From: Tubiluchus corallicola
Lineage: Eukaryota > Priapulida > Priapulimorpha > Priapulimorphida > Tubiluchidae
NCBI GenBank assembly: GCA_030141605.1
Contig: JAQGDQ010000014.1
Span: 312,001 to 372,000 of the forward strand
DNA length: 60,000 nt
Direction of reading: 5' to 3'
The notes below the pieces were generated by a model. That model ran no database searches. It saw only the letters and a list, made by a program, of their open reading frames with translations, and had not been told where the DNA came from. The position numbers were made by a program, and so were the translations under genes. This document shows, one piece after another, positions 1 to 18,246 of the stretch (position 1 is the first letter of the stretch; each line of letters opens with the position of its first letter).

Positions 1-80
1 ATATAAATTATTCAGCAATGCGAAGTATGGGCGCCCCAAGATTGAGGGGCGCTAGGCTGCAGCCTATAGGGTAATTCAGC
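1..80. repeat. Interspersed repeat fragment, related copy at 31241-31375
   Basis: The stretch at 8-68 shares two blocks with 31249-31363: ATTCAGCAATGC near the start and CTAGGCTGCAGCCTATA near the end, each nearly identical and in the same order. The other copy has extra sequence between the blocks. The family is not recognised. It lies in the KAT5 intron that reaches the left edge. Confidence 0.5.
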
Positions 81-518
81 CCTGCTAATATCTGATTCCA
101 AGTGCATTTTAAAATATTATGGCAATAAATAGCACCCGATGAAAACTTTTGCCAGAGTTGACTTGCTCCCCAGCACTTGGATATAGGTGCAGATGAGTTC
201 AAAAATAAATTATTTACAAATTCATGAATTTAATTTGTTGATTATACACCACTTTGACTCCGGAAGCAACAGCTGCCGGAGTTGATAACCTTGTTAAAGT
301 TTTTTTATATTGCTCTGTTTCGATTTTATTTGAAAATGTAAAGTACGCTGCTGAGGAGGACTCTCAGCTTAAATTCAGCAGTAGCTGACTAAATCTAGAG
401 GCAGTTTGGTTTTCCATGAGCACCTGTGGCAAATAGATCAATGTAAATCAGCTAAATTACTGTCCAAGTAGACAAATGAATGAATATGGAGAAGGTGATA
501 TTAACAATGACAGTGCTA

Positions 519-656
<138 letters not shown>

Positions 657-974
657 TCATTAATGTCACTGCTATCACCACTGTCGCCATCACTGCTGCT
701 GCCGTTGCTGAAATGCCTCAATACTCAATAGAGTCAGTAGAAGTGGGCTGTCTCTATTTCTAGAGGCTCGTACTGATTGCTCTAGGCACAATGAAGACGA
801 CCAAAGAAAGAAAGCAGGCTTAATCTCCCAAAAGACGGAATGGCTTTAGGAAAATAAAAAAATTTTCAAAGGTGCTGTACAATTAAAAATACTTAGATAA
901 AATACCAAAATACTATAACACAATTAGACCCATCTATAAATCAAAAAATCTGCAAAACATTCACTAGTTATACG

Positions 975-1155
975 ATAAAATACTGCTTAAAAAGATGAGT
1001 TTTCAGTTTTCTTTTAAAGGAATTTGAATTTGAGCATTCTCTAACTTCAGTGGGTAGCTTATTCCAATACTTTGGCACAATGCTTGAAAATTCCAAATCA
1101 GTAAAGACTTTCTTTTTATTAAAAGGTACAAGTTCTAGTTGATTTGCTTTGCTAG
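975..1155 (-). mobile_element. 3' end of a non-LTR retrotransposon ORF2 (relic)
   Basis: On the minus strand this translates without a stop into a stretch containing PKYWNKLPTEVRE followed by SFKRKLKTHLF and then a stop. This is the characteristic C-terminal tail of LINE ORF2 proteins of the CR1/L2/Jockey group (typically WNSLP...SFKxxLKxHLF). No reverse-transcriptase core is visible upstream, so it is a 5'-truncated relic in the KAT5 intron, in the same orientation as the gene. Seen: the reading frame and motif. Known: the motif is typical of LINE C-termini. The exact clade is not resolvable. Confidence 0.72.
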
Positions 1156-1197
1156 CTCATGTGCTAGCAACGGATAAATAGAATTAAAATGAATTCA

Positions 1198-7565
<6,368 letters not shown>

Positions 7566-7592
<27 letters not shown>

Positions 7593-7668
7593 TTGCTTTG
7601 GTAGATGATAGATCAAATCTCTTAAGTGTAACTTTCATAGCTGAGAAGATTTCCACCTCGGCAATGTA
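7566..7668. promoter_or_regulatory. Very short divergent promoter between KAT5 and a small downstream gene
   Basis: The KAT5 start codon (7592-7590, minus) and the start codon of the plus-strand gene (7669-7671) are 76 bp apart, so both transcription starts must lie in or overlap this interval. There is no TATA box at a convincing distance. The plus-strand leader has an ATG followed directly by TAA at 7664-7669, overlapping the A of the chosen start. Co-regulation of the two genes is an inference from layout. Confidence 0.7.
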
Positions 7669-8374
7669 ATGGATGCAGTGGCCCTCCCGGAGAAATTAAA
7701 AGGGAAGAAAATGGTATTTTTAAGTATGTCTCAAAAAACTTCCCATACAAAGTTATATATATATTAATTGTCAGGATTAATTGTTAAGTTTTATCTAAGA
7801 AAAGCTTAGCTGCGTGGGGATACTACAGCCAATTTGTCGCATAAAAAATTTAGATCAGACTCTTACTTTAAAAGTCGGAAAATCCGAAAGAAAAGTAGAA
7901 GTAGCAGCAGTGAGGTCATTGACTGGACAGGTAAATTTTAATGAGTTGATGAGTCGTATTGGATTTGCTAGAGATGAGCTTTGTGAATATGATATGGAAG
8001 CCCAGAATCCAGAACGTTTGATATGCCGATGTCCCCGAGTCAACGTGAACAGGCGGTATGTATCACTAAACAAACTGGGAAATGTGAACTGAAATCTTGT
8101 GTATTTGCACCAAAAATGAAAATTTAACATTGGCACTAACCTACTTTGTAAGCGACCCTTCATTTTAAGATATTGCAGCAAATTTTTAGTAAAATAGGGA
8201 TTAAATTTGTGTAGTTCTTGAGATTATTCACTGTAACTCTTGTGGATTTAAATATTGAATTTTGAATTTAATAATTTAGTATATTAATTTATCTGCATTT
8301 TTATGTTACCTCACAGGAAGCTTGCTGCATTAATAAACTCGATTTCAGCACGCACTTCAATACTTCTTGCTTAA
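7669..8374 (+). CDS. Unrecognised small protein, three exons, about 109 residues
   Basis: Exons 7669-7713, 7829-8055 and 8317-8374 join in frame (phases 0 and 2) with good splice sites: ATG|GTATTT, TACTACAG|CCA, GGCG|GTATGT, CTCACAG|GAAG. Total 330 nt with stop. The protein starts MDAVALPEKLKGKKM, continues into a Lys/Glu/Val-rich middle with a cysteine pair (ICRC, about residue 83), and ends in a probable helix (RRKLAALINSIS). There is no signal peptide or membrane segment. If the second intron were retained, the frame would end at 8092 with a different 13-residue tail. I do not recognise the family. It is divergent from KAT5 across 76 bp, and an AATAAA follows at 8516. The exon structure is inferred by hand; the function is unknown. 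Confidence 0.72.
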
Positions 8375-8515
8375 CATCACTGTAAATAATGCTATACGCA
8401 CAAATTAAAAAAGCTAATTACAGAATGCGTAAATGTAATATCGTAGAATTCACGCTAGTATCTATGTAAAATTGTATAATGTTTGTACAGAAATTTTTGC
8501 CTGCAAAAAGAGGCT

Positions 8516-8521
8516 AATAAA
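8516..8521 (+). terminator. Polyadenylation signal AATAAA of the small gene
   Basis: AATAAA lies 142 bp after the stop codon of the three-exon model. Another AATAAA at 8332-8337 falls inside the third coding exon, which suggests the downstream one is used. Confidence 0.5.
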
Positions 8522-10204
8522 GACTTATCATCATCATTTATCTAAGAATAGTGCTTTTGTGCTTTAAAACTGGCTCGCTGGTGAGTGAGGCCCACACAGA
8601 GCTCTTTAGCCAGTTGAACGAAAGAACAACTTGATAAGTCACAGGCATAACATTAATAAAATCCCACAAGCACGAAAAGCATGATGCTCCAAAAACTTGC
8701 AATACGTCAAATGAGGATTTTCTTGAGGTAAAAAAATGAAAAAAGAGAAGTAACACAAACAATAACTAAAAATGTAAATTTTACAAATACTTTTGGGTTT
8801 TATGAATATAAACAATTGAACACAATCAGAAGGGGTTTCTTTTATTATTCCAATTGACGAATTTTGGCCACCCGATACTGCTGCAAAGCTTTTCAGGAAA
8901 GGAAAGCTAGGGAAAGATTGTCATCCGTGAGAGAGTGTTTTCACATAACTATAGATAAATTTGCAGTGCGTAATAAAAATGGACGTGAATTTTATAATTA
9001 TTGTCCCTTTAAAACATCGTCTTGTGTGCGATCATAGGCTCCAACGACTGCATCAATTCAACTGATAAGTTCCATTTTTGTTAACAGATGTCGCTGGGCT
9101 ATGGGATACGATTATTAGCGTTGTCTCCTGAAAATTTTGAATTAGCCGAATTAGTTTGTTCACCTTTTAACGAAATAAAGCTTAATTAGGAGCTAGGAGT
9201 TAAGCAAAAAATGAGGGACGCACATTGTTATTAAAGTATGTGGTGGTTTAATAAGCTTCGAAACCAACTTCCCAATGTAAATTAATCCGTACAGGAGCTT
9301 ATGCGAAACTATAACCTTTTGTGACATTAAGGGCGAAAAGTATAGCTGCTCATTTGAGTGCTAACGGCTTGAATGGAACGAATATTAATTGTAAAAATTG
9401 GTATCCAAAGTTGACAACTTTATAAAAATTACGTCCAATGTTTATAGACGTCCCCGTATAAATTAACTATCTGAAATCGAACACATGGATTTCATCATCA
9501 TCACCATTATTATTATTATCATCTACTGATCAATCTAACCAAGAGCGTTTAGATGTTTAAGAAGCAAATTTATTTGTAAAAAAGATTATATCGTTTGTAG
9601 TGCGTGGCTTGTCTTAGACAGTCGTTAGCTCTCTAAATGTTGCTGCGGACCAAACTAGTATCGATTTACTTTGCCGTAATAAACATATATTATTTCATGC
9701 ACATCAAACGGGTTTAATTAAACTTACATGTACATAGTTCATCTTTTAATTAATGCATTTATGAAAGCTCACAGCACGTCTAATTAAAGGTATTTTGAAT
9801 CGTATTTACACTTATAATTTAATTAGCACTCATTCAGTATAAACATTGTAGCGGCAATAAATTGCACATGCGAGATAAATTTAATTAGAGGCGATGATGG
9901 CTTATTAAAACATTAATAACCTGTATCAGTACTAGTTATGGCGCACCAATGGCATCACGAGGAGATAGAACCGCGTGCAGAAAGAAGTTTTACAAAGGGG
10001 TGTGGCAGAAGCCTTGAAAATTTTCTAAGTTGCCTTAGCCTGTGTGATTTCCAAGTAAGTGTAAGCAATGGGCCACGTAACCTAATTATAAAGGATAGAG
10101 ACTGACAAAAGTGTCTAAAAGCAGAAAATGAATAGTTTTATTTATGTGGGCCTATAGCCTATATACATATAAGCATAATAGGTTCACAAGTAAGGTTCAC
10201 ACAT

Positions 10205-10350
<146 letters not shown>

Positions 10351-11365
10351 TTATGCCTATTTACGCATACAGTACATATTTGTACTCAAATTGCATGCAG
10401 CAGCTGCAGTAGTAATAGTACAGAAATGTAAGAAATCCAAATTGTAATAACATTTACTAAATACTGAGACTAATAAGACGCAAGACAAATGTTTTGTTTT
10501 AACCGAACAAACATGCAAATACTTTCAGATATACTTTTTAAAACGTTTCGGAAATTCAAGAGAAACAATGGTAACGGTTTTGCAAACATGTCTGTAAGTA
10601 ACCTTGTCAGTACATTGCTGAGCATGTACCTAAAAAGTGTATAGACGACTTATGTGGTTTACTAAACGGAACTTGACAGCAGGTATCATTATTAACTTTA
10701 AAATGATTCAAAGTTGAGAAAAATTCGCCGTTATAAGAAACATTTTAATTGCAGAAAATAAAATGAGGTGGTGCAGTACGCAAGCAATTTTTGAATATTG
10801 AGATTTTTAATTTTGAAATTTTAAAATGGAATTATTTGCTCTGAAAATAGCCAACTTTTGCCCTGAAAATATATAATACATTTGCCCTGAGAGGGCAGCC
10901 GCTTAAACACCGGTCTCGTGCGACTAGAGCCTCGATACTCATGGAAAATGTGGCCTGTCCACGCATATGTCGTCTTCTGTAAGCGGAAATTACATTAAAT
11001 TATTTAGTTATTGAACTGTTACATTAAATGTAGTGAAACAAAATCATTGCTATTAATAAATTTTCATATTTAAGCTGAGATGGCAAAGTGAGCTATAAAA
11101 GCGAAAATGTGATTACGTAAAAACTTTCCCATACCCGATAATCAGTTTTTTTAAATTACCTGGACGCGCGTACTTTGCATTGGGGGAGGGGGAGTTGTAA
11201 TTCACTAAAATATCGCTCAGCGAAAAGAAACGTGCAGATGTGATTATCTGCATACCAGTAGTTTGAACCAGTCTATAAGCTACCCATTTTCAAGAATGAG
11301 GCGAACGATTGTTTAGTTAATTTGTTTTTACCAATCTTGAGGCTTTTCATACAGTTTGGCTGGAC

Positions 11366-11381
11366 TGGCGCCATCTAGCGG
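11366..11381 (-). promoter_or_regulatory. CTCF-consensus-like site
   Basis: The minus strand reads CCGCTAGATGGCGCCA. It matches the bilaterian CTCF core (CCASYAGRKGGCRS) at 13 of 14 positions, with G for A at position 3. It is isolated in a gene-free stretch about 4 kb upstream of the homeobox gene. One match can occur by chance, so binding is an inference. Confidence 0.3.
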
Positions 11382-14300
11382 AGCGATTTCGCATATTCGA
11401 TTGGCTTCATCTTGTATTTAACTATTTTCTGCCAGCTCTCACTAAATGCACTGCGCAGAGCTACTGCGAAGATTTACAAGAGAACTTTATAACGCCAGGT
11501 ATATCTGTTGGATCTTCAATACGATATTGTAACTATTTTTGAGATGCTCCTGCTGACTGATGCATCAGTGCCAGATGTAGCAGAAACTGCACTTAGTCTG
11601 TACTTAGACCTGCCTCTTTTATAAATGTAAGTAAATATTAATAGCTTTAGATTAATTACACTAATATCGGTAGTTTAACTAATTCGTACAGTGTGAAAAA
11701 GCTCGCATTCTTAGAAAACTAGTATATCAATATATCATACTTGTGTTAATATATATTGATTACAACATTGTTATTAATTAATACACTAACTTTAAATAAT
11801 ACTTATTTCAAATATAAATATTTTGCAAAACAGCTACAGATTCAACGGTAAAATATTCTCATCGTCTATATTTATTTTCAATAAAAAAATTTTGCTGTAC
11901 TTTTTTGCGTTGTATAATGATAGGCTGTTTTTATTTATATCATATCTGGAACAATCGTTCTAGGTTAACACTCTGTTTTGCTCCCATAAGACCTGTTAGT
12001 CGAGAACTTTGCTGTAAAGTATTTATAAATCTGTTGCGTCTTTGTGTGTTTATTTTTTAAGTTTTAAATAAATGCATTTATTCGCATTTACTATATTACA
12101 GTACTAAGATAAATGTTTTTCTGTGCATTTTCGAACTTGATGCACAGTGCATTATATACAATTTCAGTATCACAAGTCTAAAATGCACTGATTATAGTGT
12201 AATTATGCATTACTGACTAAAGTTTTATAATATTTTGAAAGCAATAATTCTAGTTAATTATGTAGCTTTACGTCTTTTTCACAACATTAGGAATTTTAAG
12301 CGGTGTTTTTGTTTTACAAACTTTTGTACGTTATTTATTCTGTGTACTAACAATGTATCAGTTGACATTCATGTCGTGTGCATGTAAATAGCATGCTAGA
12401 GGTGCAACATAATTCCAACAACTTTAATTTCACCCTTTCCATCTGTCATCGCAAATTACAAACTGTCAAACTAGTCTCTTCGTTCCGACGATATCGCCCG
12501 CACCTTCATCGCTATGTTATTATGTAAATTCCTGCACTCTGTCGACACTTGTAATTATTTGTAAAATCTACTTGGAGGACACATGCGCTAATTATGGCGA
12601 ACCTCGTAAAGTCAGACCACAGGCTTAACTTTCTTGTTCTAAAAACTACACGCATTGAGACCCACAGAGCTTGCTTTTGTGTTCTGCGAGGATATACCTT
12701 ACATAGCTCTGCTGACAGATTTGGTACACGATAGAAACTAAACGCAATTTTTATATCGGGTTTGACATTAGGCTACCACTTGAACGTTGTGTTGAGCCGT
12801 CAAAATGATTTTAACAAAGCTTTTGTAATCATTCATTTATTGTTCATTTTTGAAATTCGGTGTTCGTTTAAACGTAAGTATTAAACATTAATGGCGTTTG
12901 TGCAATAAAACGATTTTTTTCTTTGAACTAATTGACATTTAATTTGACAATTTTCTAAAAGACGCTTGTAGTTTCTTGTTATAATATAATAGAGCAGCAA
13001 AATGTTATACACTATTACTTGCTATATCCCCCCCAAGGCTTTATGTAGGGGATAGTGTCCCATAGCGCACCCCCTAAGCTTTGAAGGGTTGCATAAATAT
13101 TTATTCGCAGTATGTCATTGTTTTGATGAAACGGATTTTATAAAAGTTCGTTTGCTATCAATTCCGGCTATTTAATCTTAAAATTTTAAATTATTTGATC
13201 AAAAGTAATTTTGGTCAAAAGTGGGCGCTTTGGGGAATCATGTGTTCCCAAAACGCTCCTAGTCGTTTGTCATTAGGTTACGTAGTTCCTATAACGCTCA
13301 CTGCAACAGGTAAAATGTTCCTGTCGCGAACTTGAAATCGTTTGGCACCTGTAAAAGTTCTATGTATTTTTTATTTGCTCTTAAATTGTGGGAGTTTTTA
13401 AGGTTTTAGACTGAAGGTTTTTTGTATCTAAAGAAAATCATATTATTAATATTTTGTCGATGTTCACTGTAGTTCCTAGCTAGATATAAATAAAAGCAAA
13501 GAACGATTGATTAAAACATCATGATGCAGTTACTTATTTACAATAATTGTACAATGTTAGACGATATGTTGAAATACAATAATAGATGTGTGCGTCATAT
13601 TGAGTTACAGTCATAAAGGTTAGTATTAATTTCTCTATTTATCTGTGCATAGTTTCGTACTATATAAGCACTCTCTAAAACGCATTAAAATTGTTATAAC
13701 ATTTCCAATCATTTCAGCCGCCAGACAGGTCTACTTGCTGCCTACGTTCTTATACTACTTATACATTTAGATAATTACTTAATTAATGAGGCGATGACAG
13801 CGGTGATTCACTTGACTTTAAAGTTATTCGTTACAATTAAGCTACAACAGTTTACGTTCCTACTATACATGGAATACTTCTTAACTAGCTTTAAGTAGAA
13901 TAATATAAGATAACTATCCAATAGGAAAGATGTTTCCGACAGTTCCTGTAACGTACGCCCACTGCTGTAAACGACAGATTTAATGTAGCAAATAACAGCA
14001 ACATCATCGAGTCTGCAATTTTTATGATCTGCAATTTAACAGTATAAGATTACCTGTTACCGGTAGTCACAGTTTAATGTTCAGAAGTCAGTTATCACGA
14101 TTAAGCAGTGAATTAGAAATTTTAAATGCTACAGGTGTTTCTCAATTTGGCAATTCTATGTTGTTAATTCTGTACAATAAAACCTTTATTATTCGAGAAA
14201 TACAGAAAACTTTAAAATTTAAAATTTTTGGATCATGCAACAAAAATCTACCTGTTAATAGTTGACGTATATTTAAGAACACAATACTGAATTATTTATT

Positions 14301-14832
14301 AACAACAACATAAAGAAGTAGTAACGCACTAATACGGCACAATGTTTTGGTACGATGTAAAACTATAAATTGACACCCTTATAATCTCTTAACTTTCACT
14401 TCAATGGGACTGGGAGTAATGGTAATTCGACAAAGATTTTTATTAATTTTCGGTAATATCAAATTCTCTGTCTAAATAAAATACGAAGTATCAAAACCTA
14501 GTCAGTTCGAATATCAATGATGAATTGCGTATAATTAGCTTGATACAAAAAAGTCGATAATACCGATAATACATGTATTGCAACTTAACTAATATAAGCT
14601 TAAATGGTTGCTAATTAGTAGGTTGCTAATATTCTGACTCTGGCATAAAGATCTACTTGTTGGTTTCCCACAGTTTTTATTTTGTGGCTAAGTGGGGTCG
14701 AGGTTTTGCACACGGCTGAATATGTGTCATGTTCGTATAGAGAAATCTTTCGCAAGGGGGAAAAACCAAAACTTGGAGGTCCCGGACAAAAATGTATGAA
14801 GTATCGAGTAACATTAAATTGTAAGATATGAA

Positions 14833-15054
14833 ATGAAATGCCTCGATGAGGCGAATGGAAAGTATATACAAGTTACGCCGAGACAGGTTGACTCTGACCT
14901 TACTAGGAGGCAAAATGGAGGTCGAGGTGACAAATGCCTCCAATGTCAAGCGAAATTAGCTTGTGACACACCAATGAAAAGTCTGGATGAGAATGAGTTG
15001 AGTGTTGAAGTTGGCAGGCGACTGGATGCCTTTATCTCACGGATCACGGTTTGA
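14833..15054 (+). CDS. Short unrecognised ORF just upstream of the homeobox gene (doubtful)
   Basis: An ATG-initiated frame of 73 residues (starting MKCLDEANGKYIQ) with less AT-biased codons than the flanks and a CLQC pair in the middle. I do not recognise it. It ends 285 bp before the proposed homeobox start codon. It could be an upstream ORF in the homeobox leader, part of an old mobile element, or chance. The minus strand is also open across much of it, which weakens the coding case. Confidence 0.2.
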   Translation: MKCLDEANGKYIQVTPRQVDSDLTRRQNGGRGDKCLQCQAKLACDTPMKSLDENELSVEVGRRLDAFISRITV

Positions 15055-15339
15055 AAAGTGACCAATTCCGATTTCTTTGTAAAAAATGGCAAAGTCTAGG
15101 CAAACAAACAGCGCAAATTTAATATAATTTTAATTTGTGTGAAGTTGAGATCAATTTACTTGATGTCATGACCTTCAAACAAAAGGCTGATGTCATTTCA
15201 AGGTTCAGTTCTGCAACTGTTGATTTTTGAAAAAAATTTCAGTTTCTATCATGTCAGAAACACTGTCAACTAGGTAATGAGATTATAAATAACATTGCAG
15301 ATAACTGTATTTAATCACCATTTATTGTCATTTACAGTT

Positions 15340-18246
15340 ATGACGAGTATGAACAGCCGAGAAACTTTTTGCGTGGAAGAACGTAGCTTAAGTTTACCTG
15401 AAAGAGGTAACGGCCTTCTTGAAGATACGATTTACGCAACAAACAAACAACGTAGATGCAGAACAACTTTCACGAACTATCAACTAGAAGAACTGGAAAA
15501 ACTTTTCAGCAGAACCCATTATCCAGATGTGTTTACAAGGTAAGGATGACAGTTTGTGCGGCTTTGTGTTGATGAAATGAAAGAATGATGTGACGGGTGA
15601 TTTTTTGAAACCTAACTTAACCAAAAAAGAAAAAAATTCCACGCTTCCACGGATTTTTATCTGTGCAAAAGCCAAATTAGTCACAAAAAATTTCGAATTA
15701 GTTAGTAGTTAATAATTACTCTAGAGTGAGTAATCTAGCATTAGATTTGTTGGTTAGGATTGAATTAAGAGTTGCTGCGGTCACAAGGGGCTGTGTGATC
15801 TAGTGATCATGGCGATGGACTTGTAATCCAAAGATGTCTGGGTCAAAGGCAAGCCCATGGCCGACTTTTTCACATTCCTTATTGCAGTCAAGCCTGATTT
15901 CGAAAATCCAATGATTGTGTGTTTATTCAACTATCATTCTTGCATTCTTGAAAGTGAGATTATGAACAAATAATAATGTCATAGCGTAAGTTACAACTGG
16001 CAAACCTGTACATTTTACTTTTAGTTACAATTATTGTAAACTTTCTCTTTTCAATTCTGATAGTAGTATTTTCCCTCTATTTCACAACATTACCATGATT
16101 ACGACTATCATCTTCGTAATTAGTTTTATCTGCATCGGTTCCGTATCTTATCTTGGATGTTGTTCTTGTTGTTGGAGATGACCTTTTGAAAAAGGTCGAA
16201 TATTCGATCTGTTATTTTGAATTAAAGATGGCGACAATGATATCGTTTTCAAAAAACCCTAAGGCTCTGTCGATTTGTAATGGACCGTCATGAAACTTCA
16301 TAGGATGACAGAGTCAGATTTTCGCCATTGACGCCATTTTTTTTGACTTGCCATCACAAATTTAAGATGGTACCATTGACTTCATTTTCTGCAAAACCTA
16401 TATGTTACAAAACGGTTATATGCGAAATGTGGGCTAACTTATGTTAACTATTTTAGTAGGCTGTACCAATCCAAACTACAGGTTCTTGAAACCAGACGTT
16501 TTATTTTTGATATGAAAATGGTGTATAAAATTTGCTATGCACTTATAGATCTGTGTTTTAACTATTTTTTACCTACGCGCCTAGTCTCAGATTAAGGGCC
16601 ATTGTTTCAAGTTGTACAAAAATTATTGTTGTATTGATGTTTTTAAATACTCTTTTGCAATCATGGTGATCGATATGTGGTACAGTTTACCGTCGGAGAT
16701 TATTAATGCTAACAACTTATGTTCTTTTTCATTTAAACTACTTACATTTGATTTTAATCCTTTTTTTGCAAATTTAATAGAAGTAAATAATTAATGTGGG
16801 CCACCGTAAGTGCGTTCATGCCTGGTGGCTTTCTCCTTTCCTAAAACATTAGCTAATCATATTTATTTGTAAGATTTTATTGTATATGCTCAACTGTATA
16901 TTTGGATTGAATACATCTAATCTAATTTAATCTAAAAACCTAAACCTAAACCCGCAAACGAATATACTAGAACAAATTTCACTTCTATTGGGGTACAACA
17001 AACATCGGTAACTAGTGACGCTTTCTGTACCTCGTACGTTATTCTCTCTCCGTTATGCCAAAGACGCGAAACATGGCGATTTTTACGGCAATGCATGCAT
17101 TTGAAATTTGCCAGAAAAATGTAAGATATTTAATTTATATACCTCTTTTGTTTAATAACAACTATGGATTCTTTGTGCAATCGTTATAATGCATTAAAAA
17201 ACTTCACTGTCCGTTGGGGTTCTATAGGCCTTTAATGCCTGTATAATGGACTTTAATACAGCGTTTCGAAGCTACTAGACGCATTTAAGTGAATGTTAAG
17301 CTTAATGCAAAACGACTTGCATAAGAAAATAATAAAAATATTAGGATTTAAAAAGATGAGGGTATATAAATGTGCCTTGGCAAGCAGTAGAGGCAAAACC
17401 AATAGTCAAGAGGTCATGATATGTAGCCAGCTTTAAAGCATAGTGACTTTGAACCCGGATAGTGAATGGATGAGTGGTAAAACTGATTCTGGATAGGCCT
17501 TTTTTATCTGTCATACAGTCGCAGTATTTCTAAAAGATGGGTGGAAAAGCAGCGGATTATGTTGATGAGTAGCTAGGGTTCTGACAGCCATCAACGTTAT
17601 TATGTAATACGTGAGGTAAATGTTAAAACTAAGTGTTAAAACTAACTTGCTTAACTAAGTGTGCCAATCATGTTAGTTACGTTTATTAACATAGATTTAT
17701 TCATGCTATATAATTTTCAGAGAAGCCCTGGCCATGCAGACTGACTTAACCGAAGCTCGCGTCCAGGTATGGTTTCAAAACAGAAGAGCAAAGTGGAGAA
17801 AGCTGTCAAAGCTAGGACCAGAATACCATCCTTATCCTTCCCAACTCACCACAGATCTTAAATATAGTGCGAGGACCAGCGCCCGTTTGCATTGCAAACA
17901 AGGTGTTTCATCAACAGCGCTATCTACGTTAAAAAATGTAAGAAACGGCGATGACTTCTTTGTGGCAGGAGTTGTCTATGACGATTATGTGCAAAAGCAA
18001 CAAAATAATAATTTTTCTGGGCAGAATTCAATATATCCCAACGCGTGGTGCCGTGTCCTAGGACCTAGCGTTCATCAGGTGAAGGAAGAGAACCAAAATA
18101 TCGGGTGTGAAAGTAGTTTTAGACCAAACTGGTGGTTGGGTTATAGTCAGGCACCGAAAATTCAAGCAGGAAGTATAATGACACTAAGAAGAAAAGCGAG
18201 AGAACATTATGAAAAAATGAATCGTCTTAGCGATATCAAACTTTGA
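15340..18246 (+). CDS. Paired-like (PRD class, Q50) homeobox transcription factor with OAR motif, Arx/Alx-like
   Basis: Nuclear DNA-binding transcription factor. Exon 1 (15340-15539) and exon 2 (17721-18246) join as ACAAG|GTAAGG...TTTTCAG|AGAA within an Arg codon, giving 241 residues. The homeodomain spans about 37-96. It shows [16 protein letters not shown], then [13 protein letters not shown], and helix 3 [15 protein letters not shown] with Gln at position 50 and the invariant W48, F49, N51, R53. The C-terminus (about 218-232) has [12 protein letters not shown], an OAR (aristaless) motif. No paired domain or octapeptide is seen. Homeodomain residues resemble Arx and Alx most; Cys4, Ser21 and the flank [13 protein letters not shown] differ, so the orthology group is left open. 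The start is the first ATG in the open frame; TTTACAG just before it (15330-15336) could be an acceptor for a 5' UTR exon. The intron splits homeodomain codon 31 and carries a SINE and a LINE relic. Confidence 0.93.
15790..15870 (+). mobile_element. tRNA-derived SINE-like head
   Basis: It reads GGGGCTGTGTGATCTAGTGA, then ATGGCGATGGACTTGTAATCC and a GTCTGGGTCAAAGG block. This has the order of A-box, anticodon-arm and degraded B-box regions of a tRNA-like promoter, with ACTTGTAAT resembling a Thr anticodon loop. A weaker related stretch lies at 46672-46735. It is in the homeobox intron. It is too diverged to be a functional tRNA. Confidence 0.45.
16460..16930 (+). mobile_element. 3' end of a non-LTR retrotransposon (ORF2 C-terminus and 3' UTR), relic
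   Basis: Frames at 16463-16590 give [16 protein letters not shown] and then LIDL; 16612-16797 gives [21 protein letters not shown]. Both are hallmarks of LINE ORF2 C-termini (LExRRxxxDLxxVYKIxxGLVD; VVDxWNSLPxEIVNAxSLxxF). A stop and frameshift separate the pieces. A presumed 3' UTR runs to a short AATCTAATTTAATCT tail at about 16916-16935. The element is on the plus strand inside the homeobox intron and 5'-truncated. Probably CR1/Jockey group. Confidence 0.72.
16936..17720. other. Remainder of the homeobox intron, no feature recognised
   Basis: Starts with a short CCTAAA-type repeat (16938-16957). The rest shows no frame or repeat I can support. It ends at the AG acceptor at 17719-17720. 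Confidence 0.5.

Noticed and set aside
8056-8092. Direct continuation of the second exon of the small gene to a stop at 8092
   Set aside because: A strong donor GGCG|GTATGT and an acceptor at 8316 give an in-phase third exon and a better-placed polyadenylation signal. Retained as an alternative only.
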